This document shows positions 8,245 through 17,465 of a DNA stretch of 64,000 nucleotides, in pieces. The stretch covers positions 372,001 through 436,000 of the forward strand of contig NZ_RJJD01000003.1 in NCBI RefSeq assembly GCF_003721515.1, written 5' to 3'. The DNA is from Rufibacter latericius (GTDB lineage Bacteria > Bacteroidota > Bacteroidia > Cytophagales > Hymenobacteraceae). Position numbers and translations under genes: made by a program. The notes beneath the pieces were generated by a model that worked only from the letters and a program-made list of their open reading frames with translations, was not told the DNA's origin and did not search any database. How positions within the stretch are numbered: position 1 is the stretch's first letter; each line of letters opens with the position of its first letter.

Positions 8245-8769
8245 AGTTTTCGGGTAAATAGGTTAGCAGAAGGTTGAATTCATGGTAATACCGCAAAGGG
8301 CTACTGTACCCAAGTAAGCGGGGCACAAACCGGTTATCAAACCGGGCAACCCGTAGATCAACAAAATAGTGGGGGAAGAAATGGAAATTCGGAAACCCGG
8401 GATTTCAGGAGAAATCCGCTCCTGCTTTTAACCCAGTTTCCATGCTTAGTTTAGGGGAGTGAAATTGCTTGTAAAGTTAGAATATTCAGCTAAAAAAGGA
8501 ATAACCTTGGAAGCTACATTTGAATAGATTTTGCTTGTTGTGGATTCCCTCCTTTTCATAAAGGAAACTAGCTTTCAGGTCGGAATTCGTCCATTCACAA
8601 ATCCCCCTTACATGGCGCAAGTTTGAGCGCAACGGTAACTTGTGGCTCACCTATTTGCCAGGTTACAAAGGCGCCAGTTGCAAACAGGCCATTGTTTTCA
8701 CTCCTTGCTACCGCTCCGCTCAAACTTGAAGTACTCAAATCGTATAGGAATGAAATACTTCTACAATTT
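8245..8769. other. non-coding stretch upstream of the RAYT gene
   Basis: No convincing gene here. It holds the upstream region of the minus-strand lipoprotein and, at 8610-8735, a reverse-oriented REP-like element immediately before the transposase reading frame. Confidence 0.6.
8610..8735 (-). repeat. REP-like element, copy D (reverse orientation)
   Basis: A diverged copy of the roughly 125-base element described at 17905-18030, in reverse orientation. It starts with a CATGCCGCAAG-like end, has the outer arm GTTTGAGCGCAACGGTAACTTG, an eroded central GGCGCC palindrome, and ends CTCAAACTTGAAGTA. It lies 35 bases before the RAYT start codon. Confidence 0.75.
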
Positions 8770-9321
8770 ATGAGCCGCCACTACCGCATCCATGACCAAA
8801 GCAAGCTGCATTTCGTTTCCTTTTCCACGGTGCACTGGGTAGATGTTTTTGTTCGTCCTGTGTACAAGGAGATATTGGTAGATAGCTTCAACTACTGCAT
8901 CCAGCACAAGGGTTTGGAGGTTTATGCGTGGTGCATCATGACCAGCCACGTCCATGCCATTCTGGGCACCACCGGTCAAAACCCCTTAGAAGGAATAATT
9001 CGCGACCTCAAAAAGCACACCGCTAAGACCATCCTCAAAGCTATTGCCGATAATCCGTAGGAAAGCAGAAAAGAGTGGCTGCTAGAGATGTTTGAAACAG
9101 CTGGCCGCAGCAACAGCAACAATCAGCGGTACCAATTCTGGCAGCAGCACAACCATCCCATTGAACTCAACTCTAATTTCCTGCTAGAACAAAAGTTAGA
9201 CTACGTCCATCAAAACCCTGTAGAAGCCGGCTTTGTACGGGAGCCGCAGGAGTATTTGTATAGCAGTGCTATTGATTATGCAGGTGGTAAAGGAATGGTG
9301 GAAGTGATATTGATAGAGTGA
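8770..9321 (+). pseudogene. REP-associated tyrosine transposase (RAYT), interrupted by an in-frame TAG
   Basis: Reading from the ATG at 8770 gives 96 residues typical of the Y1/IS200-like RAYT family: SRHYRIHDQSKLHFVSFSTV, then the HUH metal motif in MTSHVHAIL. A TAG stop at 9058-9060 then interrupts the frame. The same frame continues without a shift, giving ESRKEWLLEMFE, a WQQHNHPIEL motif, and the diagnostic YVHQNPVEAGFV near the C-terminus, ending at 9321. In intact relatives this junction reads NPQESR, so a CAG-to-TAG change is the simplest explanation. RAYTs are single-copy, domesticated transposases thought to mobilise REP elements, and REP-like elements flank this one on both sides. 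It is probably inactive unless the stop is read through. Confidence 0.85.
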
Positions 9322-9324
9322 TTA

Positions 9325-9360
9325 TACTTCAAGTTTGAGCGAAACGGCAACTTGCGGCAT
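9325..9360 (+). repeat. collapsed REP-like element, copy E
   Basis: A 36-base remnant with the left end TACTTCAAGTTTGAGCG joined directly to the right end ACTTGCGGCAT. The whole central palindrome is missing, as expected for an internal deletion or recombination between the outer arms. It lies 4 bases after the RAYT stop codon. Confidence 0.65.
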
Positions 9361-9451
9361 AGCTTAAGGGGCATGATCGGGCTTGTAAGAAGAATCATAA
9401 AGATTTGGCTTTGTTTGTAGTCCTTTCACGAAAACGGCTTCTAAAGAACCT

Positions 9452-9578
9452 ATACTTCAAGTTTTAGCGAAGCGGTAACTTGGAGTGGAAGTATTTGCCA
9501 GTTTGCAACTGGCGCCAGTTGCAAACTGGCAATTAAAGCAAGCCACAAGTTACCACTTCGTTCAAACTTGCGGCATGT
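9452..9578 (+). repeat. REP-like element, copy A
   Basis: A full copy of about 127 bases. Outer arms (ACTTCAAG...GCGAAGCGGTAACTTG and CAAGTTACCACTTCG...CAAACTTGCGGCATG) enclose a perfect 38-base palindrome at 9495-9532 centred on GGCGCC. Confidence 0.85.
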
Positions 9579-9646
9579 AAAGAGACTTGCACAAGAGTAC
9601 CCTTGTTTCAAGCCATTTTCATGAAAACAACCTAAAAAGGAACCCA

Positions 9647-9771
9647 TACTTCAAGTTTGAGCGAAGCGGTAACTTGGAGAAGAAAAATTGCCAGTTTGTA
9701 ACTGGCGCCAGTTTCAAACTGGCAACTAAAGGGAGCCACAAGTTACCGCTTCGCTCAAACTTGCGGCATGT
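9647..9771 (+). repeat. REP-like element, copy B
   Basis: A full copy of about 125 bases in the same orientation as copy A, about 70 bases further on. The central palindrome around GGCGCC has a few mismatches, while the outer arms with GCGAAGCGGTAACTTG and CAAGTTACCGCTTCGC are perfect complements. Confidence 0.85.
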
Positions 9772-9781
9772 ATTAGGCATG

Positions 9782-9815
9782 CTTTAGGCTTGTTTCCACA
9801 AAACCAGCCTAAAAA
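9782..9815. repeat. imperfect palindrome after the uvrA-like gene
   Basis: An inverted repeat with arms of the TTTAGGCTTGTTT / AAAACCAGCCTAAA type and a short loop. It belongs to the same degenerate palindrome family as 4562-4597 and lies just downstream of the minus-strand stop at 9821, so it may terminate that transcript. Confidence 0.5.
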
Positions 9816-9820
9816 CTCAC

Positions 9821-12358
9821 CTATCCTTCCAATGTTTTCTTCAGAAACGGAGCCGTCTTACTTCCCTCCACCCCAGCTACTTCCTCCGGGGTACCGGTGG
9901 CGACAATCTGGCCGCCCTCCTCCCCTGCGCCGGGACCGATGTCTATGACCCAGTCACTGGCGGCGGCGACGCGCATGGTGTGTTCTACCACGATGACGGT
10001 GTTGCCGGCGTCTACCAGGGTGTCTAGCTGGGTCATGAGTTTCTCCACGTCTGCCGGGTGCAGGCCGGTGGTGGGTTCATCTAACACATAGAGGGTGTTA
10101 CCGCGGCTGAGGCGTTGGAGTTCGGTGGCGAGTTTGATGCGCTGGGCTTCGCCGCCGGAGAGTTCGGTGGCGGGTTGGCCGAGGCGCAGGTAGCCCAGGC
10201 CTACTTCCCGCAGCACGGTGAGGGCGCGGTGGATGGCGGGTTCTTCGTGGAAGAATTCATGGGCGGCGTCTACGGTGAGGTTCAGGACCTGGGCGATGTT
10301 GAGGTCGCGGTAGGTGACTTCCAGGGTCTGGGCGTTGTAGCGGGCACCGTGGCAGACGGGGCATGGCGCGTACACGCTGGGCAGGAAGAGCAGTTCCACC
10401 ATCACGAAGCCTTCGCCCTGGCAGTTCTCGCAGCGGCCTTTGGCCACGTTGAACGAGAAGCGGCCGGCGTCATAGCGGCGCTGTTTGGCCAGCGGCGTCT
10501 CGGCGAAGAGTTTGCGTACGTGGTCAAAGAGGCCGGTGTAGGTGGCCATGTTGGAGCGGGGCGTGCGGCCGATGGCTTTCTGGTCTACCCGCACCAGCCG
10601 CTTGATGTGCTCCATACCACTCACAATTCTGCCGCCCAGGGTCTGCGGGGCGGGGCTTTCCAGTTGACCGGCTTCTTCTTCCTCGGGTTGGAGTTCCTGG
10701 CCCAGGGCATCGGCTACCAGTTCAACCAGTACCTGACTCACCAGGCTGCTCTTGCCGGAGCCCGACACGCCCGTAACGGTGGTGAACACGCCCAGAGGAA
10801 AGTCCGCACTCAGGTTCTGCAGGTTGTTGCGGGTGACGCCGCTTAGTTTGAGCCAGCCGGTGGGCGTGCGGCGTGGGCGCGATTGCACCGGAGCGGCACC
10901 GAACAGGTAGGCGGCGGTTTGGGAGTTAGTTATCTGTTGCAGGCCTTCGGGCGGACCGCTGTAGAGGATTTCGCCGCCTTTCTCGCCGGCGGCAGGGCCT
11001 ACGTCCACGAGCCAATCGGCTTGCCGGATGACATCTAAATTATGCTCTACCACAAACAGCGAGTTGCCGGCTTTCTTCAGGTTCTCCAGGGCGGTGAGCA
11101 GGGCTACGGTATCACTGGGGTGCAGGCCCGCCGAGGGTTCGTCCAGGACGTACACCACGCCAAACAGGTGCGAGTACAGTTGCGTGGCCAGCCGCAGGCG
11201 CTGCAATTCGCCGGGCGACAAGGTAGGAGTGCTTCGTTCCAGGGACAGGTAGCCAAGGCCCAGATCCAGCAACACTTGTATCCGGGCGGTCAAATCCTGG
11301 GCGATGCGCTGCTTCACCAGTTGTTGCTCGGGGTGGGCCTCGTCTGACGCCGTGTGGCCGGAAGCAGCGGGTTGGGCGAACGGTTGCAGCAGGTCACCCA
11401 CACGTTGGAGGGGCAGGCGCGAGAGCTCGGTGATGTCATAGCCCGCGAAGTGGACGGAGAGCGAGGCGGGGTTCAGGCGTTTGCCGTGGCAGGTGGGGCA
11501 GTCTGTGTGCAGCATGTACTGCAGCACCCGCTTTTTCATCTGGGGGCTGTTGGTGTGGGCGAAGGTATGGAACACGTGCCGCCGGGCGCTGGTGAAGGTG
11601 CCCATGTAGTTGGGTTCTTCTTTGCGTTGCAGGGCGCGGCGGGTTTGCTCTGGGGTATAGCCGGGGTACACGGGCACCACGGGTTGCTCCTGGGTGAACA
11701 AAATCCAGTCACGGTCTTTCTGGGGCAGCTCGCGCCAGGGGGTGTCTACGTCATAACCCAGGGTCACCAGAATGTCGCGCTGGTTCTGGCCGCCCCAGGC
11801 GGTGGGCCAGGCGGCAATGGCCCGTTCCCGGATAGAACGCGAGGGGTCTGGCACCATGCTTTCTTCGGTGACGTCGTAGATGCGGCCCAGGCCGTGGCAG
11901 GTGGGGCAAGCGCCCTCGGGGGTGTTGGGCGAGAACGCCTCGGCGTAGATGATGGGTTGCCCCGGCGGGTAGTCTCCGGCCCGCGAATAGAGCATGCGCA
12001 CCAAATTAGAGAGCGTGGTTACGCTGCCCACGCTGGAGCGGGTGGTGGGTGTACCGCGTTGCTGCTGCAGGGCCACGGCCGGGGGCAGGCCCTCAATGGC
12101 GTCTACCTCGGGCACGGCCATCTGGTGGAACAGCCGCCGTGCGTACGGGCTCACACTCTCCAGGTAGCGGCGCTGGGCCTCGGCGTACAGCGTCCCGAAC
12201 GCCAGCGACGACTTCCCCGACCCCGACACGCCCGTGAACACCACCAGCGCGTCTCGGGGAATGGTGAGGTCTACGTTCTTCAGGTTATGCTCGCGTGCCC
12301 CACGTACGGTGACGAAGCCGGGGAATGATGTAGTAAAAATAGAGGAAGCATTTATCAT
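9821..12358 (-). CDS. UvrA-like excinuclease subunit A (UvrA2 type)
   Basis: An 845-residue tandem ABC ATPase of the UvrA family, which recognises damaged DNA. Visible parts are Walker [10 protein letters not shown] near residues 43-51 and again near 534, signature motifs LSPGELQR and LSGGEAQR (about 733), and Walker B regions [11 protein letters not shown] and [10 protein letters not shown]. Zinc-binding CPTCHGLG and CPTCHGKR lie in the insertion, and CENCQGEG with CPVCHGAR in the C-terminal zinc module. It is about 100 residues shorter than canonical UvrA, and the UvrB-binding region appears reduced, as in UvrA2/drug-resistance paralogues. It is therefore probably not the housekeeping copy. 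The gene is much more GC-rich than most of the window. Its start adjoins the AT-rich reverse transcriptase block. Confidence 0.88.
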   Translation of the reverse strand: MINASSIFTTSFPGFVTVRGAREHNLKNVDLTIPRDALVVFTGVSGSGKSSLAFGTLYAEAQRRYLESVSPYARRLFHQMAVPEVDAIEGLPPAVALQQQRGTPTTRSSVGSVTTLSNLVRMLYSRAGDYPPGQPIIYAEAFSPNTPEGACPTCHGLGRIYDVTEESMVPDPSRSIRERAIAAWPTAWGGQNQRDILVTLGYDVDTPWRELPQKDRDWILFTQEQPVVPVYPGYTPEQTRRALQRKEEPNYMGTFTSARRHVFHTFAHTNSPQMKKRVLQYMLHTDCPTCHGKRLNPASLSVHFAGYDITELSRLPLQRVGDLLQPFAQPAASGHTASDEAHPEQQLVKQRIAQDLTARIQVLLDLGLGYLSLERSTPTLSPGELQRLRLATQLYSHLFGVVYVLDEPSAGLHPSDTVALLTALENLKKAGNSLFVVEHNLDVIRQADWLVDVGPAAGEKGGEILYSGPPEGLQQITNSQTAAYLFGAAPVQSRPRRTPTGWLKLSGVTRNNLQNLSADFPLGVFTTVTGVSGSGKSSLVSQVLVELVADALGQELQPEEEEAGQLESPAPQTLGGRIVSGMEHIKRLVRVDQKAIGRTPRSNMATYTGLFDHVRKLFAETPLAKQRRYDAGRFSFNVAKGRCENCQGEGFVMVELLFLPSVYAPCPVCHGARYNAQTLEVTYRDLNIAQVLNLTVDAAHEFFHEEPAIHRALTVLREVGLGYLRLGQPATELSGGEAQRIKLATELQRLSRGNTLYVLDEPTTGLHPADVEKLMTQLDTLVDAGNTVIVVEHTMRVAAASDWVIDIGPGAGEEGGQIVATGTPEEVAGVEGSKTAPFLKKTLEG

Positions 12359-12717
12359 CTGCTAGAGAACCTATTGGTATTTAAATTACAATAGCAGTAA
12401 AGCTGTTTTTTTCATTTAAACAATTTTAATATATTAATATAAAATAATTCCATTGTCTAGCCATCTGTAGATTTATATTGTTACGACATTCCTGTTACTT
12501 GACTTATACGATTTTTTTTAATATATCTTTCACCAGATTAAACATGCAAATAACACTTGAAGTTTACACTAAACATGAAAACAAATAAATAACAGACAAC
12601 AAAACTATATACAAAAAAAATTTTAATGTTTACCTGATGATTTATAAAGTATATACTTTAATTGATTCACAACCTGTTTAATCGCTTAAAATTACCATAT
12701 TAAAAAATTTACTATAG
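12359..12717. other. very AT-rich non-coding flank of the reverse transcriptase gene
   Basis: A stretch of 359 bases between the start of the uvrA-like gene and the 3' end of the RT gene. It is rich in A/T runs and contains no reading frame. I see no convincing stem-loop or repeat, but it could hold the 3' untranslated region, a small RNA, or the left edge of the acquired block. Confidence 0.5.
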
Positions 12718-15700
12718 TTAAAATACCAGACCATTATTGATTCTCTTCATAACATCTTCTAATAAATAATCAGGTGGTAAAGGCTTAAAATCTTTATCCT
12801 CTGGCGAGGAAGAGTACTTTTTTCGTTGAAATTCCCTTATGGTAGAAAGATTAATCTTTGCTAAAAGTACAGCATCATTAATTCCTCCTTTTAGCTTCAA
12901 CAAATCCTTTCGAGCTGAATCAACTGGCTGAGTCAACCTAGTATCACCAAATTGGCTAGTATTAACTTGAGCTACATAAGTATGCAAGTCCCTACTAACA
13001 GATTCAACTATATTAGAGAAATAAGGCGTATCCCTGTTCCATTCAACACCAATTAGAAGATCTATTTTACCTTTTAATAAACTTCTATGTATTGCATTTG
13101 CTAATTCAAAACAATAATATGTTGTAAAATATAAATTCCGCCAATTAAAAACATCATATCTATAAGGCTTGGGTTTTGGAACAATTAAATGATTCCTATA
13201 TATTAATTCCTCCTCCATATGAGCATAATGGTTCTTTAACCTAAAAACCACAACTGCATCCTTTATACCATTTACTTCTATTGGCAGTACTGTTACTATA
13301 AAATTAAAAGCAACTTTATTAATAGTTAAGTGTTCTAATCCAGTTACTAGCAAAACCTGTTCTTTAGCAGAAAAATTAACTTGACTAGTTAACAAATTGA
13401 TAGGCACAAAGGACTCTGGAAACAACAACACATCAGCGTTTAGCTTCCTTACAGATTTTAATATATTAGCTAATTTATTATATCTCTCTACAGTTAAATT
13501 TGGCTTACCTCGTAAACTTGAAATTATATTTACTTTATCAACTTCTGTGTTTACGAATGCAATAGTAGGTTCGTTAAGACGATTATTGTTAACGTTAACT
13601 TGAAATTCTTGAACCTTTAATCGTTTCCACTTATCGAATTTTAGCTTGTGAGTTTTTCTCTTATAAAACTCATCCCTAAAATCAGAATCATTTAAAATAT
13701 AAGAGGAAACATGTATCTCGTTAACAAACTTATACAAATTAAAAGCATCATCCAGATAGAATTCACTCCCAAATTTTATTTCTTTGTCATCTAACAAAGT
13801 ACCTACTTGACCTTTAGGTCTTCTTAACCCTAGTACTCTTGTTTCAAAATATGAATCTTCATTAATCTTACCTAGTTCAAGGTTACTTCCACCTAATTCA
13901 CTAAATGCTACTGCTAGACAACATTCCCAAAACTTAACCGGTCTAGGAGAATTTTTAATTAATTCCGGGTCAAGAATATATTTTTTAAAATCTAATCTAA
14001 TGCTTGTTAGATCTGTCCATTCTTTTTTTGATCCATTCGTAAAGCTAAGTAATGGGTGAACAACATATTGATGACGGACCATATTAGTCCTTCTAAACCT
14101 TTTCACCCAGTAAGAATCGTCTTTAGTAGGTTCAAAGTCTAAATAGAAAAGAGAATATGACCTATTTTTTAGTTTAAGAAGTTGAAAATTGAAATTTAAA
14201 CTAGCTTGTTTAGTTTTCTTGATAAAAGAAGGATTTAAGGACAGGGTTAATTCATGGGAACAGTCCAAATAATTAATCAATGTAGATATTATTTGTTCAT
14301 CATTAACTTTTGATGCACCAACTTCACCTTTTTTGGATTTGATTTTATCTATTTGAGAAGCACAATGTAAATAAAACTCTACATAAGCTAAAGCTTGATC
14401 ATTTACTAAGAAAAAGGTGAATATCTTTTCCCAAAGCTTATAAAAGTTTAAACAATTTTCTCCCCTAAAGAAAAGCAATACTTGATTCTTTTCTTCTTCA
14501 GAAATCTTTTTTTCATGCCTAAGTGCACTAAATATTTTATTGGATAAATAAATAGTTAAGCCAAATCTATTTTCTTTATAATTTCTTAAAGTTTTAATTT
14601 TTCCTTCTGCACCATCATATTGGAGATTATAAGCACTTTCTTCAAAGCTATCTGTAGATTCATCATCTGGAAAATCACGAAATTCACTTGTTCTATCATC
14701 TAACTCTTTTTTTAACTTATCAATCACTAAACTTGACTCATTATGATCAAAGTAGTAAAGAAGTGATTTATCACTTTGGCAGTACAGAAACCTATAACCA
14801 CAAATCTTAATAACTCGTGATTCCTCCACTGTTAGGCTATCATATTTATTGTATAATTTAGGTTTATTAACAATATTTAAAACAGGATAAAAATTCACTA
14901 AAATATACCTTTCAATATCACTTAAGTCATCTTCTTCAAATGAAACTACCTCTTCAACACCAGAATTTAAATTGTTTTTATATTTATCAAAATTAAAGCT
15001 GATGCTTTTATCCTCTTCTTCACTGTTATAATTGGGATTAGGATCAGATAACACAATTAATATATCATCAACATATCTACCATAGTATGCAGGTTTTATC
15101 TTTTCTACTATTCTTTTATCGAAATGCCTTAAATAATAGTTTCCAATTATATAAGAAGAAAGAAGCCCTATAGGCAATATAATTTCTTGTAATACATCTT
15201 CCTCTTTTTTTAAACTAGAATAAAATTCAAAAGGTGTTTGATAGTTTCTTGAAACTAATTCAGTGTACTTAACATGAGTATTATAGAATATATTTTGAAG
15301 ATTACTTGCTCCACTTCCTAAAATTTCTCCTAATTGATTTACTAAATCAGTTTTAGGTATCCTTACGGAATGGTAGTAATCTTTAATATCTAATGTCAAA
15401 AAAAGAACATTTTTTTCTTGCTTTAAAAGGTTTTCAGCTACTAACACTGAATCGTCACGCCATTTTTTATATTGTTTAAAGTATGGCTTAAATAAACCAG
15501 AACCTTGCACAACTTTTTCCTTTTCTTTATCTAACAACAATCTATTACCTAAGCAACAGTCTTTCAACTTTGAATCGAAATCTTTACCAAATTTTAGAAT
15601 CCAAAGTACTGCAACAATATGTAGTTCTATTGGAGCAAAAATAAATGGGGTTACTCTCTCAACAGTATATTCATCTTGAACTATCTTATTTGATATAAAA

Positions 15701-16041
15701 TTTTTATCAACATCTCTTTCTTTTATCTTTTTTGGGTAGAAATTAACATCAACCCTATTTATAAAGTAGTTAAAAAAAGAAGGATCGTTATGGTAACTAT
15801 TTAATTTTTCGGTTATCTGTTTCAGCTTTTCATCAGTTGTCTTAAATATATTCCCCCCAAATACATTATCTACATTTCTATATGGCTCAGGCCCACCTGT
15901 TAAATCCGATATAACATCTTTTGTACTATTTGATTCAAATTCAACTAATTGCCTTCTCAACAACAAATCATTATTATCATAATATACATAAGTTTTTAAC
16001 TTTATATATGCATCTTTTATATCACTAAACTCAAAATTCAT
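12718..16041 (-). CDS. defence-associated reverse transcriptase with C-terminal nitrilase domain (DRT type 1 / UG1-like)
   Basis: An 1107-residue fusion. The N-terminal half is a reverse transcriptase: motif A LTLDIKDYYHS with Asp218, a motif B-like LPIGLLSSYIIGNYYLRHFD, and the catalytic YVDD at residues 323-326. The C-terminal part (about residues 840-1060) resembles a nitrilase fold, with a Glu in LLFPESFVP (Glu876) and a candidate nucleophile in TTYYCFELAN (Cys977). The expected Lys motif reads YRNHLIVPKPKPY, so the Lys is not in its usual place. RT-nitrilase fusions define anti-phage DRT type 1 (UG1) and related UG groups; which group is unclear. The gene is far more AT-rich than both neighbours, a clear sign of transfer. 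It stands alone, about 165 bases from the divergent DUF1624 gene. Confidence 0.85.
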   Translation of the reverse strand: MNFEFSDIKDAYIKLKTYVYYDNNDLLLRRQLVEFESNSTKDVISDLTGGPEPYRNVDNVFGGNIFKTTDEKLKQITEKLNSYHNDPSFFNYFINRVDVNFYPKKIKERDVDKNFISNKIVQDEYTVERVTPFIFAPIELHIVAVLWILKFGKDFDSKLKDCCLGNRLLLDKEKEKVVQGSGLFKPYFKQYKKWRDDSVLVAENLLKQEKNVLFLTLDIKDYYHSVRIPKTDLVNQLGEILGSGASNLQNIFYNTHVKYTELVSRNYQTPFEFYSSLKKEEDVLQEIILPIGLLSSYIIGNYYLRHFDKRIVEKIKPAYYGRYVDDILIVLSDPNPNYNSEEEDKSISFNFDKYKNNLNSGVEEVVSFEEDDLSDIERYILVNFYPVLNIVNKPKLYNKYDSLTVEESRVIKICGYRFLYCQSDKSLLYYFDHNESSLVIDKLKKELDDRTSEFRDFPDDESTDSFEESAYNLQYDGAEGKIKTLRNYKENRFGLTIYLSNKIFSALRHEKKISEEEKNQVLLFFRGENCLNFYKLWEKIFTFFLVNDQALAYVEFYLHCASQIDKIKSKKGEVGASKVNDEQIISTLINYLDCSHELTLSLNPSFIKKTKQASLNFNFQLLKLKNRSYSLFYLDFEPTKDDSYWVKRFRRTNMVRHQYVVHPLLSFTNGSKKEWTDLTSIRLDFKKYILDPELIKNSPRPVKFWECCLAVAFSELGGSNLELGKINEDSYFETRVLGLRRPKGQVGTLLDDKEIKFGSEFYLDDAFNLYKFVNEIHVSSYILNDSDFRDEFYKRKTHKLKFDKWKRLKVQEFQVNVNNNRLNEPTIAFVNTEVDKVNIISSLRGKPNLTVERYNKLANILKSVRKLNADVLLFPESFVPINLLTSQVNFSAKEQVLLVTGLEHLTINKVAFNFIVTVLPIEVNGIKDAVVVFRLKNHYAHMEEELIYRNHLIVPKPKPYRYDVFNWRNLYFTTYYCFELANAIHRSLLKGKIDLLIGVEWNRDTPYFSNIVESVSRDLHTYVAQVNTSQFGDTRLTQPVDSARKDLLKLKGGINDAVLLAKINLSTIREFQRKKYSSSPEDKDFKPLPPDYLLEDVMKRINNGLVF

Positions 16042-16206
16042 ATTGCCCTACATTTTGATTTAATTCAACTCTGTTCTAATCTTTATTTACAATAGTAGCT
16101 ATTTTATATTTTATTCTTCTTATAACTACATAGAATTTTATTATTTCATCATTAGCATTTTAAAATAAAATTAAAATATACATATTCATCTACCAACTTA
16201 CACCAT

Positions 16207-17412
16207 ATGCTCCGCACTCAAGCTTCTACTCCGCTGGCGCAAGCCCGCCACACCCGGGTTTCTTCCATTGATGTTGTCCGGGGGTTGGCCATTGTCCTCA
16301 TGGCGCTGGACCACGTGCGCGATTTGTGGCACACTACCTCGCTGGCGCAGGACCCGCTGTCGTTTGACACCACTACCCCGGCCCTGTTCCTGACGCGCTG
16401 GGTCACGCATTTCTGCGCGCCCACCTTTGTGTTCCTGGCGGGTACCTCGGCGTTCCTGTCGCTCCACCGAGACGGAGACTACGGGCGCGCCCAGCGGTTC
16501 CTGCTTTCCCGCGGGGTCTGGCTCATGGTGCTGGAGGTCACGGTCATCAGCTTCGGGATCTGGTTTGACATCTTCTTCCGGACCACTATGTTCCAGGTGA
16601 TCTTTGCCATTGGGTTCGGGTTTGTGGTGCTGGCGGCGCTGCTGCGGCTCCCGGCCCGGGTGATTGGCGGCCTCGGGCTGGCCATTATCCTGCTGCACAA
16701 CCTGCTGCCGCAAGCAGGTCCGGCCGAGGGCATGCTGGGTAAGTTCTTCTATTCCCTCCTGTTCCGGCCGGGGTTCTTCCAACCCTCCGAGGGGTTGTCG
16801 CTGCTGGTGGCGTACCCCGTGATTCCGTGGCTGGGCATCCTGCTGCTGGGCTTCGGTTTTGGGCCTGTTTTTCAAAAAACGGCCCCTAAACGCCGGAAGC
16901 TGCTGTGGCTCTCGGCGGCGGTGGCGTTGGGCGTATTTGCGGTGCTGCGGTGGGTGCAGGTGTACGGCGATCCTAGTCCCTGGGCGGTGCAGAAAACGGC
17001 GATGTTCACGGTGCTGTCCTTCCTGAACGTGACCAAGTATCCGCCGTCCTTGCTGTACGCGGCCTTGTTTCTGGGCCTCATGTTTTTAGCGCTGGTTTTG
17101 CTGGAACGGGCCCAAAACGCGTTTACCCGCTTTCTCACCGTGTACGGCCGGGTGCCACTGTTCTTCTACCTGGCGCATTGGTACCTCATTCACACGGGCA
17201 TGCTGCTGCTCATGTTCTGGCAGGGCCTCACCTGGAAAGAACTGCCCTTCGGGTCGCTGGAGTTTGGCCGCCCAAAGACCGGCGTGGGCGTGGAGCTGCC
17301 GTATGTGTACCTTGTCTGGATCACGGTGGTGCTGGTGCTCTACCCCGCCTGCCGCTGGTACAGCCGCTACAAAGCCGCCCACCCAGAGAATAAGTGGCTG
17401 AGTTATCTGTAG
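16207..17412 (+). CDS. DUF1624 family integral membrane protein (acyltransferase-like)
   Basis: A 401-residue polytopic membrane protein. The hallmark RVSSIDVVRGLAIVLMALDH (residues 17-36) is shared by DUF1624 and heparan-alpha-glucosaminide N-acetyltransferase-like proteins, followed by FVFLAGTSAFLSL. About ten hydrophobic helices are visible, with the later motif YLAHWYLIH containing a conserved His. Related proteins transfer acyl groups across the membrane, but no donor or acceptor is known here. The gene is very GC-rich, like the uvrA-like gene on the other side of the AT-rich RT block. A palindrome of the intergenic type (16854-16894) lies inside the coding region without breaking the frame. 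Confidence 0.85.
   Translation: MLRTQASTPLAQARHTRVSSIDVVRGLAIVLMALDHVRDLWHTTSLAQDPLSFDTTTPALFLTRWVTHFCAPTFVFLAGTSAFLSLHRDGDYGRAQRFLLSRGVWLMVLEVTVISFGIWFDIFFRTTMFQVIFAIGFGFVVLAALLRLPARVIGGLGLAIILLHNLLPQAGPAEGMLGKFFYSLLFRPGFFQPSEGLSLLVAYPVIPWLGILLLGFGFGPVFQKTAPKRRKLLWLSAAVALGVFAVLRWVQVYGDPSPWAVQKTAMFTVLSFLNVTKYPPSLLYAALFLGLMFLALVLLERAQNAFTRFLTVYGRVPLFFYLAHWYLIHTGMLLLMFWQGLTWKELPFGSLEFGRPKTGVGVELPYVYLVWITVVLVLYPACRWYSRYKAAHPENKWLSYL
16854..16894. repeat. palindrome of the intergenic family inside a coding region
   Basis: An imperfect inverted repeat with arms GGTTTTGGGCCTGTTTTT and AAAACGGCCCCTAAACGCC. It shares the core of the intergenic palindromes but lies within the DUF1624 gene, encoding a cytoplasmic-loop segment around GPVFQKTAPKRRK. 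It could be a captured element or a chance similarity. Confidence 0.45.
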
Positions 17413-17465
17413 CGCAGTTCGGGTTGGTGCTTGCTGGCGGCTCATGACTGGCTCCCGGTAATCCT

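Larger units (their letters stand above)
9322..9820. other. repeat-filled non-coding stretch
   Basis: No gene. It is almost entirely made of a collapsed REP-like copy (9325-9360), two full copies (9452-9578 and 9647-9771) and a palindrome next to the uvrA-like stop codon (9782-9815). Confidence 0.75.

Noticed and set aside
8623-8769. Extension of the RAYT frame upstream to a TTG at 8623
   Set aside because: It would translate the REP-like element; the conserved protein begins at the ATG at 8770.
10115-12328. Long plus-strand open frames across the uvrA-like gene
   Set aside because: They are expected opposite a GC-rich gene and have no domain; the minus-strand protein is a clear UvrA-family member.
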